DNA of 64,000 nt from Patagioenas fasciata. Taxonomy: Eukaryota; Chordata; Aves; Columbiformes; Columbidae. A model generated the notes under the pieces. The model did no database searches. It worked only from the letters and a program-made list of their open reading frames with translations, and was not told the DNA's origin. How positions within the stretch are numbered: position 1 is the first letter of the stretch; the number at the start of each line of letters is the position of its first letter. The stretch spans positions 57,200,049 to 57,264,048 of the forward strand of contig NC_092560.1 of NCBI RefSeq assembly GCF_037038585.1, in the 5' to 3' direction. A program made the position numbers and the translations under genes. Positions 33,001 to 45,095 of the stretch are shown here, in pieces.

Positions 33001-36000
33001 GACCATAGATTTTTTTTTTCTTTCTGTTTTTATACTCTTATATATACTCTTTGTTCTCTTTTTTTTTTTTCTTTTCTCTTTTTATAGTCTGTATGCCTTA
33101 TTAACATCAATGGTGGCAGAGATGTCTTTGTATGAATCGCAACAATGTTAGATCGATAGATGCAAATGAAAAGGTTAAATTCCATTTAAATATACAGTAA
33201 TCGGAAATTAATATCATGGTTCATCACTGTTTGGAAATTACTAGAATAGAAAGTAAAGATTTAGCTTCTGGGATTTATCCACAGAAATTAGCTTCTATAT
33301 GGAAACAAAATTGATTTGAAAGATTCTGTCATAGAATTAGGCTAAGTTTGAAACCATTGCTGTTTTGTTTTTTTTTTTTTCCTCTGCTGTGAAATCATGG
33401 GGAAAAAAACATTTTATGATGTCCTCATCATGTAGATGTGATCTGAACAGGAGTAAGGTATCTTTTTGATTGACCATTTACTGCTTTTTCCTCCTTACTA
33501 TTTGAAGAAACATCCTAAACTGTCATGATGGGAACATTAAAGACTTGATGAAATCAACAGTACCTTGTACAGAAGCATTATCAGTACCAAACTGGTTCAG
33601 ATAAAGAGTTACTAAACACTTTTTCTACAGTGGTTAAAAAGCAATGAGGTACTTTACAGTTGCTGCCATGGTGGATTCTGAGTGAAAGAACTGAACAAAC
33701 TCCTCAGCATTTTGCCAGAAGGTAGTACTGCTGCCTCTTGTGGCAGGCCAGAAATCAAGATTACTTTATGCTCTGCCTTGCTGATCTTGAATGATCATGA
33801 AAATGACTGCTTATTTTCCATTGATAATTTCCAAGTCAGATAAAAAAGAGGGCGAGGGTGGAACAACTGTACTCTGTGAGTGGGTGGGTAGGTGTCTTCC
33901 CATATGCCAAGAATATTAGGCAGAGGTGGACAAAAAAAGGGAAGGGAACCAGCAGTCAGCCCAGAGCCCCAGACATACACAATGCTTCCTTCCTCCTCAT
34001 CAATCCTTCCCAAAGGCTTCAGCACTTCAACACAGCCTCTGTAGTCTTCCTGCCGGAGAACAAGCACAATTTTCCTACTGAGCTGTTACGTTTAGTCTGG
34101 AGAAGTACTCATATTCTGACCGTGGATTCTGAATGGATAAATAGTTCAGATTAAAATTTTATTTAAGTCAATCATTTCTGTTTAAAAAAAAAAAAAAAAT
34201 TAAGATACTTGCTCCACAGCATGTTTAGTGCTTTACTACTATTATTGCTAGAGGTCTCAGCTAATCCTTTTTTTTTTTTCCATCCTGAAGATAGGTCTCA
34301 TTTCTACCTTTCCTCTGATTTTATGTCCTTTTTTTTTTTCCTCTCAATATCCCACCCTGAGGAACAAACATCAGATCATTTCAATTATTTACTGGAATTT
34401 AAGATCTTTGGGGCTGATAACATATCATACAGCTAGGTCTTCCTAGATACAGATGACTACTAAGTGCTATTATAAGTCAAATAAGCCATTTAAAACCTGG
34501 TCATCTTGGATATTCTTGTGGACCACAGTATTTCTCATTAAATAACCACATCAACACTGTTAACAAGATGAGTAAAAGAAGCTCTGAGGTCACCTTTTCA
34601 ATCTTATTGCAGGCTCAGGAAGACCTTACCTGCTCCCGCTCATGTTTCAAACATCGATTTCACAGACATAACCATTAGAATCTCATTAATAGGTAAACTC
34701 TGACAATTCACAAAAATTCTACACACACGAAGCTTTCTGTTCTTAAAAATGGCCTCTGTGATTTGGAACTTAAGGTGATAAGGCTTTTTTCCTTACTTAA
34801 TATGAATAATGACACTGAAAATTTCAAGGGAGGTTTATGGCTTTGGATTGGCGTTCAGTGGAGAAGAGAGTGAGCGCTTTTGTAGTGCAATTCTGGCTTC
34901 AGTGGATAAAGAGTACTGGTTCTGGTGGGAGGAGAAGGGGGAAGTATAGTGCATTATAAAGTAGGCTGTGGCAGGGGAGAATAGTCAATAAAAGTGGAAG
35001 AAAGGTAGCAAGGTTATGCTATCAAAGCAAGTTTAATCCTCTAAGGAAGAAAAAAAAGCCAATTTGCGTATCATCCTTAAGGCCAGCTTCTCATGCCTTC
35101 CATCACATCAAGTCACGGATAGCTGCAGTAAAAAATGCATGAGGTACCATAAGTGGATAGAACAGGAAAGGCTAGACTTTTTAGTACAGGAAATCCAAGG
35201 CAGCTGAGACAAGTCATGATAATTTAAATGCCTTTTATTGTGTATTAGGCTGCAACAGTTGTATATGATGTTTTACATAGCAAATGAAAAAAGCTAGCCT
35301 GATTTTCAGACACCCCAACGTCTGTTAGTGCTGAGAATGCACGGACATGAAAGTGGATGGTCTCTGTTTGTAAGTGAGGTTAGATATCTTGTAACAGGAC
35401 ACAGGGTGTGATAGTGTCAGGCGGGGTTATGAAAAGGAGAACGTACACAGAGTGATTACAGGATTATTCAGTGGTATATGATGTTGTTTCTGTCTCTCTA
35501 AGCATTTACACTGAGCTTTTCATCCTCACACCTGATCATCTCCACCACATGTCAGTTGCTTCTTGTTAATTGCAAATAATTAGAAGGTTAGCTAGGGAGG
35601 GTGAGTCATGGCACAAGAGGGTATGTGGGAACATGTGAACTTACAGAGGGTCTCTGGAAAAAGTGAGTGAGCCCATAACACCAGCAGAAATGGGAAGGTG
35701 CTGGAGAGTCATGACTCAGAGGAGGGATCCCTGGGAAGGAAACATGGGGGAGAGCTGGCTGGGCCAGCTGGTGGAGTGGAGATCTCTGGGAGGCAGAGGC
35801 ACCTGTTTTGAGTCCTCACGAGCAAATGCCTTGTGAAGGAAGTGGAGGCTGAGACGAAGGAGACAGCCAGATGAGGTTCTTGGTGAGGCAGTGGCCAGCA
35901 GGCCCAGAGTTGCTGGGGACAGCCCTGGGACAGGTCTCACTGCAGGCTCAGGCCTGGGGCAGGGCCACTTACAGCCACCATTGCCACAGGATGAGGGTCA

Positions 36001-38011
36001 TAGTGGGGCTGGGGGAGGGAAGAAGAGAGTGATCTTTGAAGGAGAAAATAATAGTGAATAAAAACCGCAGAGGAATTGATCCATTATCAGTCAGTAAAAG
36101 AGAAGAAGAAGGAGGAAGTAGGAGCTCTTGTGTTTGGAGCTGGGGAGCGAGCTCAAGTGTTATCTCATGAGTTTGTATCAAAGAAAGCTGTCAAGAAACA
36201 GTACTCTAGGGGTACAGGAGTTGACAGCTGGCAAAGACCAGGGGTGAAATACAGAGGGGAGAAAGGGTTGTGACCAGAGAAAAAACAGCAAAAGGAGTCA
36301 AGAAACAAGAAGGGACCGAGTCAAGTGGAAAAGTTCAAAATCCCAGAAAAATTATAGCCTTCCCACATTAAACAGAGCTGAGAACGGAAAGAAGATACCT
36401 GAACCTACTCAGTAGCCTTTCCACACCTGTTGCCAGGAGGGCTGAGAGAGCAGTGCTGAGGCGGGTGCAAGTGAAGGCAGTGGACACAGGCAGGGTGCTG
36501 GTAGGAGGAGATGGGAATGGGGTGAGACAGGCAAAAGCAGGAGGAACGCAGGGTGAGGGAATTCCCCTTCACGTAGTGGAGTAGGTGCCATGTCAGGAGG
36601 TAGCATGCTTGTTACACACAATCTGCATCTCTGAGGAAATTAAATGTGCAAGTGTGTGCTTAGAAAACTTTCACATTCTCAGTAAAACAAAGGATTAACA
36701 ATGATCCAGTTAGATTAGAGGTGCTACCACTGGAGACCAGTATTGCAAGACAATGCATTACTCCTCTGAGTCACTGGTTTCATTCTCACATGGGCCTTTA
36801 TTAACTGCAAATCTTTACCTCCTGATGGCTGCCTATGTACCATGTGAAATGAGTTGGTGGCTTATTCCTGTTCATACTGAGGAGGTATCCACATTACAAA
36901 AATCATCACTGCTAATTACAAGTAATTTCCACTAATTGGTATCCTTGTTGGAAGTTTTCTGAGGGAAGAAGGCTAATGACTAAACAACAGGCATGGCAAC
37001 TAAAACACCCTGTTCCCATGAAGCCAGGCTCTAGGTTGGTCAGGGACTACATGGGGTGGATGACCAGGGATATGACGGTTGTTGTCTGAGGTATGTGAGA
37101 TATGGATGGCCTTTTCAGAAGCGACCACTGATTTTGTGAACCTAAGCTTTCAGCAGTGATGGGGATTTGTGAATTTTGTATGCTGTACCTGTTCTGTACT
37201 GCTGCTTGCAATGGAAATATCTTCGTATCTCCAAGTATTTTGCCGCGGCTTATTTTCTGATTTTTGTTGTTGTTGCTGCTTTCATTTGATTGCCCATCAT
37301 CTGTACAAATGAAAATGTAAATAATTTCTATGTTCTAATTTATCCATAAGAAGTGAAATTAGTGTCTTCTTAGTAGGTAGCTTCTTTTGCCTCAAGTTTA
37401 CCTTTGCAGATAGTTTCGCAAGTAGAGACACAGTAGAAAGTCATTGTAACTGTGTATTCTTCAGTGAAAAACGTAAAACAAAGAAGAGTTAGTCTCCTGG
37501 TTTTACTAGTTATTGGCTAACTTGCAGCATTTGTGTAACTGGAGAAGTAGGGGGAAGAAAACACATACTAGCTATCCTAAGTGACAGCAACAACAAACAC
37601 ACCACACAGAAGGAGCCTTAAATTTTCCTGTATATCCAGATATCACAAATTTGTCATAGAGAGCTCAGATAGTCTGAAACATTTAGAACAGACAAGCAGG
37701 ATAGTTTATGATATAAACAGATTTCAGGAAGGTGTGCAGAGATTGGAAATACAGTTACCTGAAAAGAGTAACAACTCAGCAACATGAAACAGGGGCCTTA
37801 CCCAAAATGAGAGTCTGTAGCATCATTGTCTCTGTGACTCACAGTCTAATTCTCCTTCTTGAATGTTATATCCACGCAACTCACACCTGGAGTGCTGAAG
37901 GTCCCCTTGGGAATCTGTTTAGTGTTTAGGGACTCTTCTGCAAGGCTTCCCACTTCACAAAATCTTCCTGGAGAGCAGTACACTTCTTTGTGGAACAATC
38001 CTGTTGGATAA
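30051..38011. other. Gene-free stretch downstream of PLK2
   Basis: AT-rich to about 34.8 kb, with T runs at 33061, 33365 and 34266 and an A run at 34184-34199. From about 34850 to 36650 the + strand becomes G- and purine-rich without many CpG. No coding exon or known element was recognised in it. Confidence 0.6.
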
Positions 38012-38118
38012 GGAATCATAGAATCATTTTGGTTGGAAGAGACCCTTAGGATCATTGAGTCCAACTGTAACCTAACTCTAGCACCAAACCATGTCCGTAA
38101 GAAGTGTTAGTACATCCA
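38012..38118 (-). mobile_element. CR1 3'-end fragment (reverse orientation)
   Basis: AATCATAGAATCATTTTGG followed by TTGGAAGAGACCC, ATTGAGTCCAACTG and AAACCATGTCCGTAAG is the complement of a CR1 3' end as seen across birds. Only about 100 bases are left. Confidence 0.85.
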
Positions 38119-41100
38119 TTTTTCAGAAGTAAAATGGACCTCGGAGGGAATTTGTTGATCAGTTTGAGATACAGTGTTTCTCAAATGTTCAGAGCTCTTA
38201 GTGGTATCAACTACTACACCTCTTGCTCAGCGCTCCTCCTAGATCCTGTGATCTCAAAGTAGGAACTTGGAGGATGAAGAACCTGCAACTAGTGATTACC
38301 TTGTTTTTGAGGGAGGAAAAAATAAAACCCAAAACCCAAACAACCAAACCCATGAAAGGTTCCTACAGAAAAACATGGCATTTTCTACTTAACCCCAATT
38401 CTTTCCGCAAACAGTGGATTTATGCTGTGGACTTATTGAAAGCAAGGTCTTGGAAAAACAAAGGGTGATCCTGTAATTATGTGACCAGTTCATGTCGTAT
38501 GAATAACCTTTGTTCTACCATTTTCTAAAGCTGAGTATTGGACATTGCAACTGTAATTATGTTCATTAGCAGGGGTTTATAAATACAGTTTTTTTAACCA
38601 ATTTGGACTCTACTAAATTAGAAAATGGAGGAAATGTAATCAGTGTATTTTCTGTCACTTCAAAGACTTTTAGAAGTTTCACTATTCTTTTTCTTGATAG
38701 TCTAAAGAAAGAGCATTTTCATATTTGTAATTTCAATCATGCTTATTAAAGTCTTTCTGAGCTCACTAGAGAGAAGGGATCAGTTATCCAATCTTTTCTA
38801 CTAGTGAACAGATGTAAAACAACCATAAAACTCTAAGTCCTTTAAATCTCATGCTTTCAAGAAAGCCTACAAAGCAAGATCATAGCAGGCACAGAGAACA
38901 AGTAGAATGACTTTACCTAATATTATGTAGGGGTGAGTAAATCCATAACAGTTTTCAAGTTAAATTTAGAAGAAACTTTGTAGTATTTCAGATACTGCAC
39001 AGAAAATTGCAGCACAGATTTGACTTATTTTCTGAGTAGAGCAATAAGTAAATGTAGAGAAGTTCTATAATATTGGATGAATTTGACTTACTGGTCTCAT
39101 TTTAAGAAGTTATCTCTTTCTTTGTCTATGATGAAAGTTTCCCAGAAATGAAGGAATGTGAAATCATTACCTAATTTAAATTGAATAGACACTCCTTATT
39201 GCCTTAGGTGCTCATTGTGGGTAAATCATGCTCACCTGGGTCACATAAGCAGTTCCACTGATATCAAGAGAACTGCACTGAGAAACGAAAGCTATATTTG
39301 TTGTTAGTTCTCTCATTATGTAATGACCTAAGATGATAGCAGATCTTTTGGAATGTGACTAGTGTTGACGATTTCTAGGGGTTGGCTAAGAGTCTTTCTG
39401 AAGAGAAAGGACATCAGATGCCCTGTCATGACAGACTTGTCAAGCAGTTCCTGCCAGTGGGTCCTGTCCTCTGCAAAAACCCTCTGATTTCAGGAAATGT
39501 TCAGACAGGCCCGAGGAGCTGAGTTAGTATCTCCTGTTGCAGCAGTGTGAACTAATTATAGACATAGAATAATTGTTGAGTAATAAGATGGTGAGAAATG
39601 ACAGGAGGAACAACAATAAGACTATGTGGTCACTTGGCAAGGGGTGGTGCTTGGTAAAATGCAGTTAAGGGGGTTTGTTTGTTTGTTGTTTTATTCTAAT
39701 TAGGGCACATGTCCTGTTTGGCCAATGTTATTAAGGTGTTGTGAAAGGAGTGTGTCTGAGGAATGGACTTAAGAGAATTCAGGACAGTGAACTTGCAGAA
39801 CAACTCAGGACAAGCACTCTGTGCAGAGGGCATAGTGCGGAGAAAAGGGAGATAACTATTGGATCAAGATACTGAAACTGCTATCATTGGCAAAGTAGGG
39901 GACATGGGCCTTTGGGTCACACACCTGGGTAACAGGACACAGCAAAGTGGTGATACTGCCTGAGCTGACACTACTAAGATCAGTGAACCATTAAACTAAA
40001 TAAAAAGCATGATCAAGTCCGGAGACATTACTTTTGAGAAAACATCTCCACAGGCAGAAGGAGACAGGCCTGAGCTTATGCTCCTTCTGCTCCAAGGTAG
40101 TCAAAAGTGCTTCTGGTCCTCATAGCTGTCATCCCAAATATACCCTGAAAAGGACAGTTTGAGTATGGCGTAGCTATATGGTTTGTAGATGGAGCTGGTT
40201 GATAATCAGGCTGCTTGGAATTGGCAGTGGTGATCATACCTACTGTACCCATTTGTGTAAACACACTGACTTTGCCACTAACTCTGAAATCTTCAGTTCC
40301 GGATCTAGAGTGTTTTCACGCAGTGTTTAAAATTGCAACAAATGGGTAATTCTAAACATGTCCTCTGAAGAGTGAATTTCCATTCATGCATACCACCTGG
40401 GAGCACACTTCAAAGAATGTGCTCCCCCATCACCCTCCTGCCAGTAACACGGCTTAAATATGCAGTGGATGAACTCTGAAACAAAGACTCAAAGGCCGGC
40501 TTGTGAAAAGCTGTTTTCTGATACTTGTGCTTGGAACTGTGTTCCTTGGGAAAACTGCTGCAAATCTTGCCATCTTCTGTAAGGCATGATACTTCCTTTT
40601 TTTGAACTACTTGTACTTGATCAGCCCTCCAAATTTTGGACTTTTTTTCTTTTTTTTTCTTTTTTTTCCCCCTCAGCATGAAAAGCAAACAATAGCTGTC
40701 CAACATTCCCAGTAAGAAGCTTTGTCTGGTAATTTAAGAAAACTGGTTTAAAGAAGGAAATAAATTACCTTTTCTGTCAAAGCTGCTAAACATTTACAAG
40801 TGTTCACAAGTGAGCCAATATGAACATATGCTATTGTACACACACAGCAAATCTGAGTCTTTGGATTTATTGTATGGGAAATATAGTTAATTCTGGAACA
40901 GTCTGCTCTACATCAGTTAGGGAAATGACGGATATGAAACACTGGGAAAAATAGACAGATACTGCAAAAATATGAGAAAACCTTCTTTCTCTTTTTTTTT
41001 TTTTTCCCCATATACATATATAAATATACTAAGTAAGACCTAGTCATTTAATACAGGACATCTTGCTACTGTATAGGATGACTGAAAATAACAGCTGGCG

Positions 41101-41760
41101 TCCCACCTTTTTCTGTTCTTATTTATCAGCTGCTTTCCTTGTCATGTCAACTGAATCTTCCTTTTATTCTTTAGTCTTTGTAGTTTGCCTGTGAAGAGAT
41201 CACACACCTCTGGTGTAAATGCATATGCCTTTGGCTTCCCCTTCATTTGAACTTGCTGGACTTCCTCAGTGAACACTGGATTTGTTTACCTTCCACACAG
41301 TCTTATTCTTTGCTCTAGTTTGCTAGTGTTGGAAGTAGAACTGGACCAGTACTGATGCAGATCACAAGGTAAACAATTTTTTCAGGCTAAATGCGGTTTA
41401 TGAATACTATATGCAGCAAAATATAAAATCATAATATGACAACTAAAATCTTATTAATTACAGAAAAAGTGATGCTACTCAGAGCTGAATTTTAGACCTC
41501 CTGAATGTAAGCAGTTCATCTTTATCCAAGTTAGAAGGAAGATACGTTTTTCAGGGAGTGGGTGAACATTTCTGGTTCCTGTGAGGAACCTCATTAAACA
41601 AACAAAATTGAGACACTCAAGTTCATTATTCTCTTTTGAAAATCTGAAAATGTTCCAATTATGCTACCAGATAATTTAACGCTTCTTCTAACACATTGTT
41701 CTGCTTATCTGCAGCTACTCAGCTAAAAGACTCATTAGCTTTTACATGTTGGAAATTTCC

Positions 41761-41791
<31 letters not shown>

Positions 41792-42356
41792 GTTCACACT
41801 TCTATTTTATTTTCCAAATTGATTTTGTGTTGAAATTGATGACATTAAATTTACTTAGCCACTTTCTTTAGTTAATTTTGTTTATTTGTTTGTTTGTTTT
41901 CTCACAAGGTATAGTGTAATTTATTTTTTTGTCTACCTCATGAAAAAGTAAGAACTAATGCTACTCCCAAAAATAAAATGTTCTATCCATCTTCTATTTG
42001 TGTGAATCTACAAAAGTAGGTTATATCTGGAAAGGGGGAAGAAAACAAGGAAAAATAATTCACTGATACTCTATGGCCAAGTAAAACTGAAGAGTTAAAT
42101 TCTGACAGCTTTCTCTCCTTAAGGTTTGTCAGTTTTGATTGGGAATACATGGCAATTTCCTACATGATGGAGATTGTGCTGATTTTTGTGACCTTTTCAT
42201 ATACTTTGTAAGTAATTTAGGGAAGTTCATCTAGAGGAATAGTGAAGAACTACTACAGAATAAATGAAGTGCCTTGAATAGAAGGGCATCTACTGTGAGA
42301 ACACAATGCTCCCTCACTTTTCCCTCAAAATGTTTGGTATGTGCTTTTAAAATGTT
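38119..42356. other. Gene-free stretch with a possible old LTR
   Basis: Mostly AT-rich. The segment at about 39570-40060 has a denser, LTR-like texture, with an AATAAA near 40000, but no matching flanking duplication. The T/C-rich run at 40641-40670 is simple sequence. Confidence 0.5.
41761..41791. repeat. T20 run followed by (GT)n
   Basis: Twenty T followed by GTGTGTGTGTG. It is a compound simple repeat and could mark the reversed tail of a lost retroposon. Confidence 0.9.
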
Positions 42357-42426
42357 TATTATTTTATTTTATTTTATTTTATTTTATTTTATTTTATTTT
42401 ATTTTATTTTATTTTATTTTATTTTA
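42357..42426. repeat. (TTTTA)n microsatellite
   Basis: About 14 perfect copies of the five-base unit. The FYFILFYFIL reading is an artefact. Confidence 0.95.
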
Positions 42427-42921
42427 TATTGCATCATCCAAATAAAAGCTGTGTCAGTACTTTGCAGACCAGTGCAAACTTCCTACACAAGGATAGTCAA
42501 ATTGTTATTTCATAGATTAAACTGAAGTTTAGAGCGTGCTCCTAAGCAATGGAGCCAATTTGCATGAGGAACCATCCTGTGGTAGTACAACAGTGAAGAA
42601 GAAAGTTGAGGCATTTGAAGACTAGTTAATAAGATTGGTGCATATTGAGCAGATTTCAGGAACAGGCTGAAAAGGAACACAGGGTTCACTGATCCCACAG
42701 TGAGGCTGGGGAGGCATTCCATATGTAGCTTGCCTTACAGCCCCGCTTCTCAGTCCTCTTGTGGCAATTTGCTGGGATCTTTGCCCTGCTGTGCAGGTAC
42801 TCTGAGGACAATTGTGCATATATCCATCCTATTAACTCACAGTTGTCTAACCAGAGAGGATTTCTCCCATTGGGAACAGATCCTTAAATATTCTTGTTGG
42901 GTATGAAGATAAACAGAGTAA

Positions 42922-43047
42922 TCTTTCCCTTTCCTTTCCTTTCCTTTCCTTTCCTTTCCTTTCCTTTCCTTTCCTTTCCTTTCCTTTCCTTTCCTTTCCT
43001 TTCCTTTCCTTTCCTTTCCTTTCCTTTCCTTTCCTTTCCTTTCCTTT
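42922..43047. repeat. (TTCCT)n array, first half of a long pyrimidine tract
   Basis: About 24 copies of TTCCT with a single start irregularity (CTTTCCC). It joins directly to the hexamer array at 43048 with no purine between them. Confidence 0.95.
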
Positions 43048-43189
43048 CCCCTTCCCCTTCCCCTTCCCCTTCCCCTTCCCCTTCCCCTTCCCCTTCCCCT
43101 TCCCCTTCCCCTTCCCCTTCCCCTTCCCCTTCCCCTTCCCCTTCCCCTTCCCCTTCCCCTTCCCCTTCCCCTTCCCCTTCTTTCTTTCC
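43048..43189. repeat. (TTCCCC)n array, second half of the pyrimidine tract
   Basis: About 22 copies of TTCCCC end at 43180 and run into TTTCTTTCC. The - strand is (GGGGAA)n, an arrangement able to form G-quadruplexes. With the preceding array it makes 268 pyrimidines in a row (42922-43189). The KGKGKG open frame on the - strand is an artefact. Confidence 0.95.
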
Positions 43190-44171
43190 AGATAGGAAGA
43201 TAATCTTAGGAGTACTCCAAACTCTTTTCCAGCATAGGTATACATGTCTGGAAAAGGAAACTGTAATCCAAGCTTAATTCTCATACAGTTTTGAAAGTAC
43301 CATGGGAATTTCAGTAAGAATTCAGTAAACATCACTGACTCACATGTCAACAGTTTTATGGGACTTTCCCTTTAGATCACTCATAAACTGTACTTTATTT
43401 GATATTTTCTTACTTTCAGGTTCTTCAGAAATTCACATATGAAAACACTGGCTGCACCAGACCTCTTAAAATTACTAACTGCTCTGCAATGTCCTAGGAC
43501 ATGAGCCTAGTATGAGAAGTATAAATCATCATTCACATGGCACTGCCAAGTAACCTTTAAGTGATACTGGTAAGCAAGTTTCTTAACATGAGTTTTTTTC
43601 AGTGCTTGAAGTACTTTCAAAGTAATGCTAGACATTGTGTTTTCTTTTGGATATATTGAAGTGCAAATCTTTCTTAGATTCATGGGTGGGAAAGTAAAAC
43701 TTTTCGACATTCTGCCAGGTTCCATTAACAAAACAATGTCATGAATGATCAGGTGCTTTTCTAGCCTGTGTAAATACTGGGGTGAAGTCTGAGGTGTCAG
43801 AACAATGTAATAGTTTTCATTTATTTATATACATACAAAAGATTTATAGGACAAGACTCAAGATATCTTTCTTCTGTTGCCCACCCACAAATGAATGTAT
43901 GTCCATATATATGAATTTTAAGTAAGTGGATTCCATTTCTGTGACATAATAATCTTTATTATTGTAGAGAGTTCTCAGATTCTTCGAAAGGTACCTTCAC
44001 TTTTCAAAGTGCAAAGTCTTTTTTCTGCCCCCCCCCCCCCCCCTTTATTTTTTTAATGCAAACTTGTAAAAAGCAAACTTTTTTCTAGGAAATATCCTAG
44101 TTCAGGGAAAATATTCAGTTGTACCTGCCCATAAGCTTCTGTAACACATGCAGATCTGAAGAATGTAGGAA
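43190..44171. other. Gene-free spacer between pyrimidine tract and reversed CR1
   Basis: AT-rich sequence with the poly(C) run at 44028. Nothing else recognised. Confidence 0.6.
44028..44043. repeat. Poly(C) run of 16
   Basis: Sixteen consecutive C between TTTTTTCTG and TTTATTTTTTT, about 130 bases before the large reversed CR1 fragment. The length may be affected by sequencing error. Confidence 0.9.
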
Positions 44172-45095
44172 CTGAGGCTTAGAAAAATTTAGGATGGAAA
44201 AGACTTTTGTAGACCATCTAGTCCAACCTCCTGCTCCAAGCAAGACAAGCTTAACAGGTAGACTAGTTTGCTTAGGACCTTGTCCACTCCAGTTTTGGAA
44301 CTCTTCATGGATGGAGATACCACAGCTTCCCTGGGCAACCTGTTCCGGTGCTTAACCACCGTCATTGTGCAGAATTTTTCCCTTACCTACAACTGCAGTT
44401 TCCCTTGTTGTAACTCTTGTCGTTTCATTGTGCATATCCAAAAGGCTCTGACTCTGTCTTCTCTGTAATGATTCTTCAGCTAAATTCCCACTTGGCCACT
44501 TCCCCTTGAATATTGAGCACTTCCCCAGTTTAGTGTCATCCATGAACTTGCTGAGGGTGCAGTTCATCCCATGTTCCTTGTCCTTGATGAAGATATTAAA
44601 CAATATTGGCTTGCATATCAGCCTCTCAGGAATGCCGATTCTAACTATTGGTTATACTTCCAATGGTAAACCACTGCAATGGTAAAACCTTGCTTACTAG
44701 TCAGTTCTTCAACCGCTTTGCAGACTACTTGTGTGAAACTCATCCTCAATTTTTCTATAAATGTACTGTGGAAGGCCACACTAAAGCCTTGCCAAAGTCA
44801 AGGTAAACAACATCCACTGCCCTCCCCTCATTCACAGAACCAGTCATTTCTACAGAGATGACAATCAGGTTGGTCACGCCTGATCTGCCTTTGGCAAATC
44901 CATGTTGGCCACTCCCAATATGTTGAAGGAGGACGCTGTCATATACTGAATTGTAAAAGCACCTACAAGAGACCATTATAAAGGTTTCTGGATGTTGGCC
45001 TGGATGTTGTCTTCCCTTTCCTGCCAGTCAGATAGCGTAACATACATGTTATCCTTCTAATGGACAGGAAATAGTCTTCTTTATTCTCCAGTATG
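44172..45095 (-). mobile_element. CR1-type LINE fragment with reverse-transcriptase remnants and an internal deletion
   Basis: On the - strand the element reads RSGVTNLIVISVEMTG, VNEGRAVDVVYLDFGKAL (44755-44976), then FNIFIKD and CTLSKFMDDTKLG (44352-44603). These are CR1-like RT core words, the last holding the F-x-D-D catalytic box. The 3' UTR-like part (44172-44440) sits only about 100 bases away, whereas several hundred bases of ORF2 normally lie between, so an internal deletion is likely. Frameshifts and stops interrupt all frames. The terminal ATTCTATG repeat is missing. Confidence 0.85.

Noticed and set aside
42847-43350. 167-codon - strand frame with GKGKGK and ERKGKERKGK repeats
   Set aside because: It is a direct translation of the TTCCCC and TTCCT arrays and has no gene structure around it.
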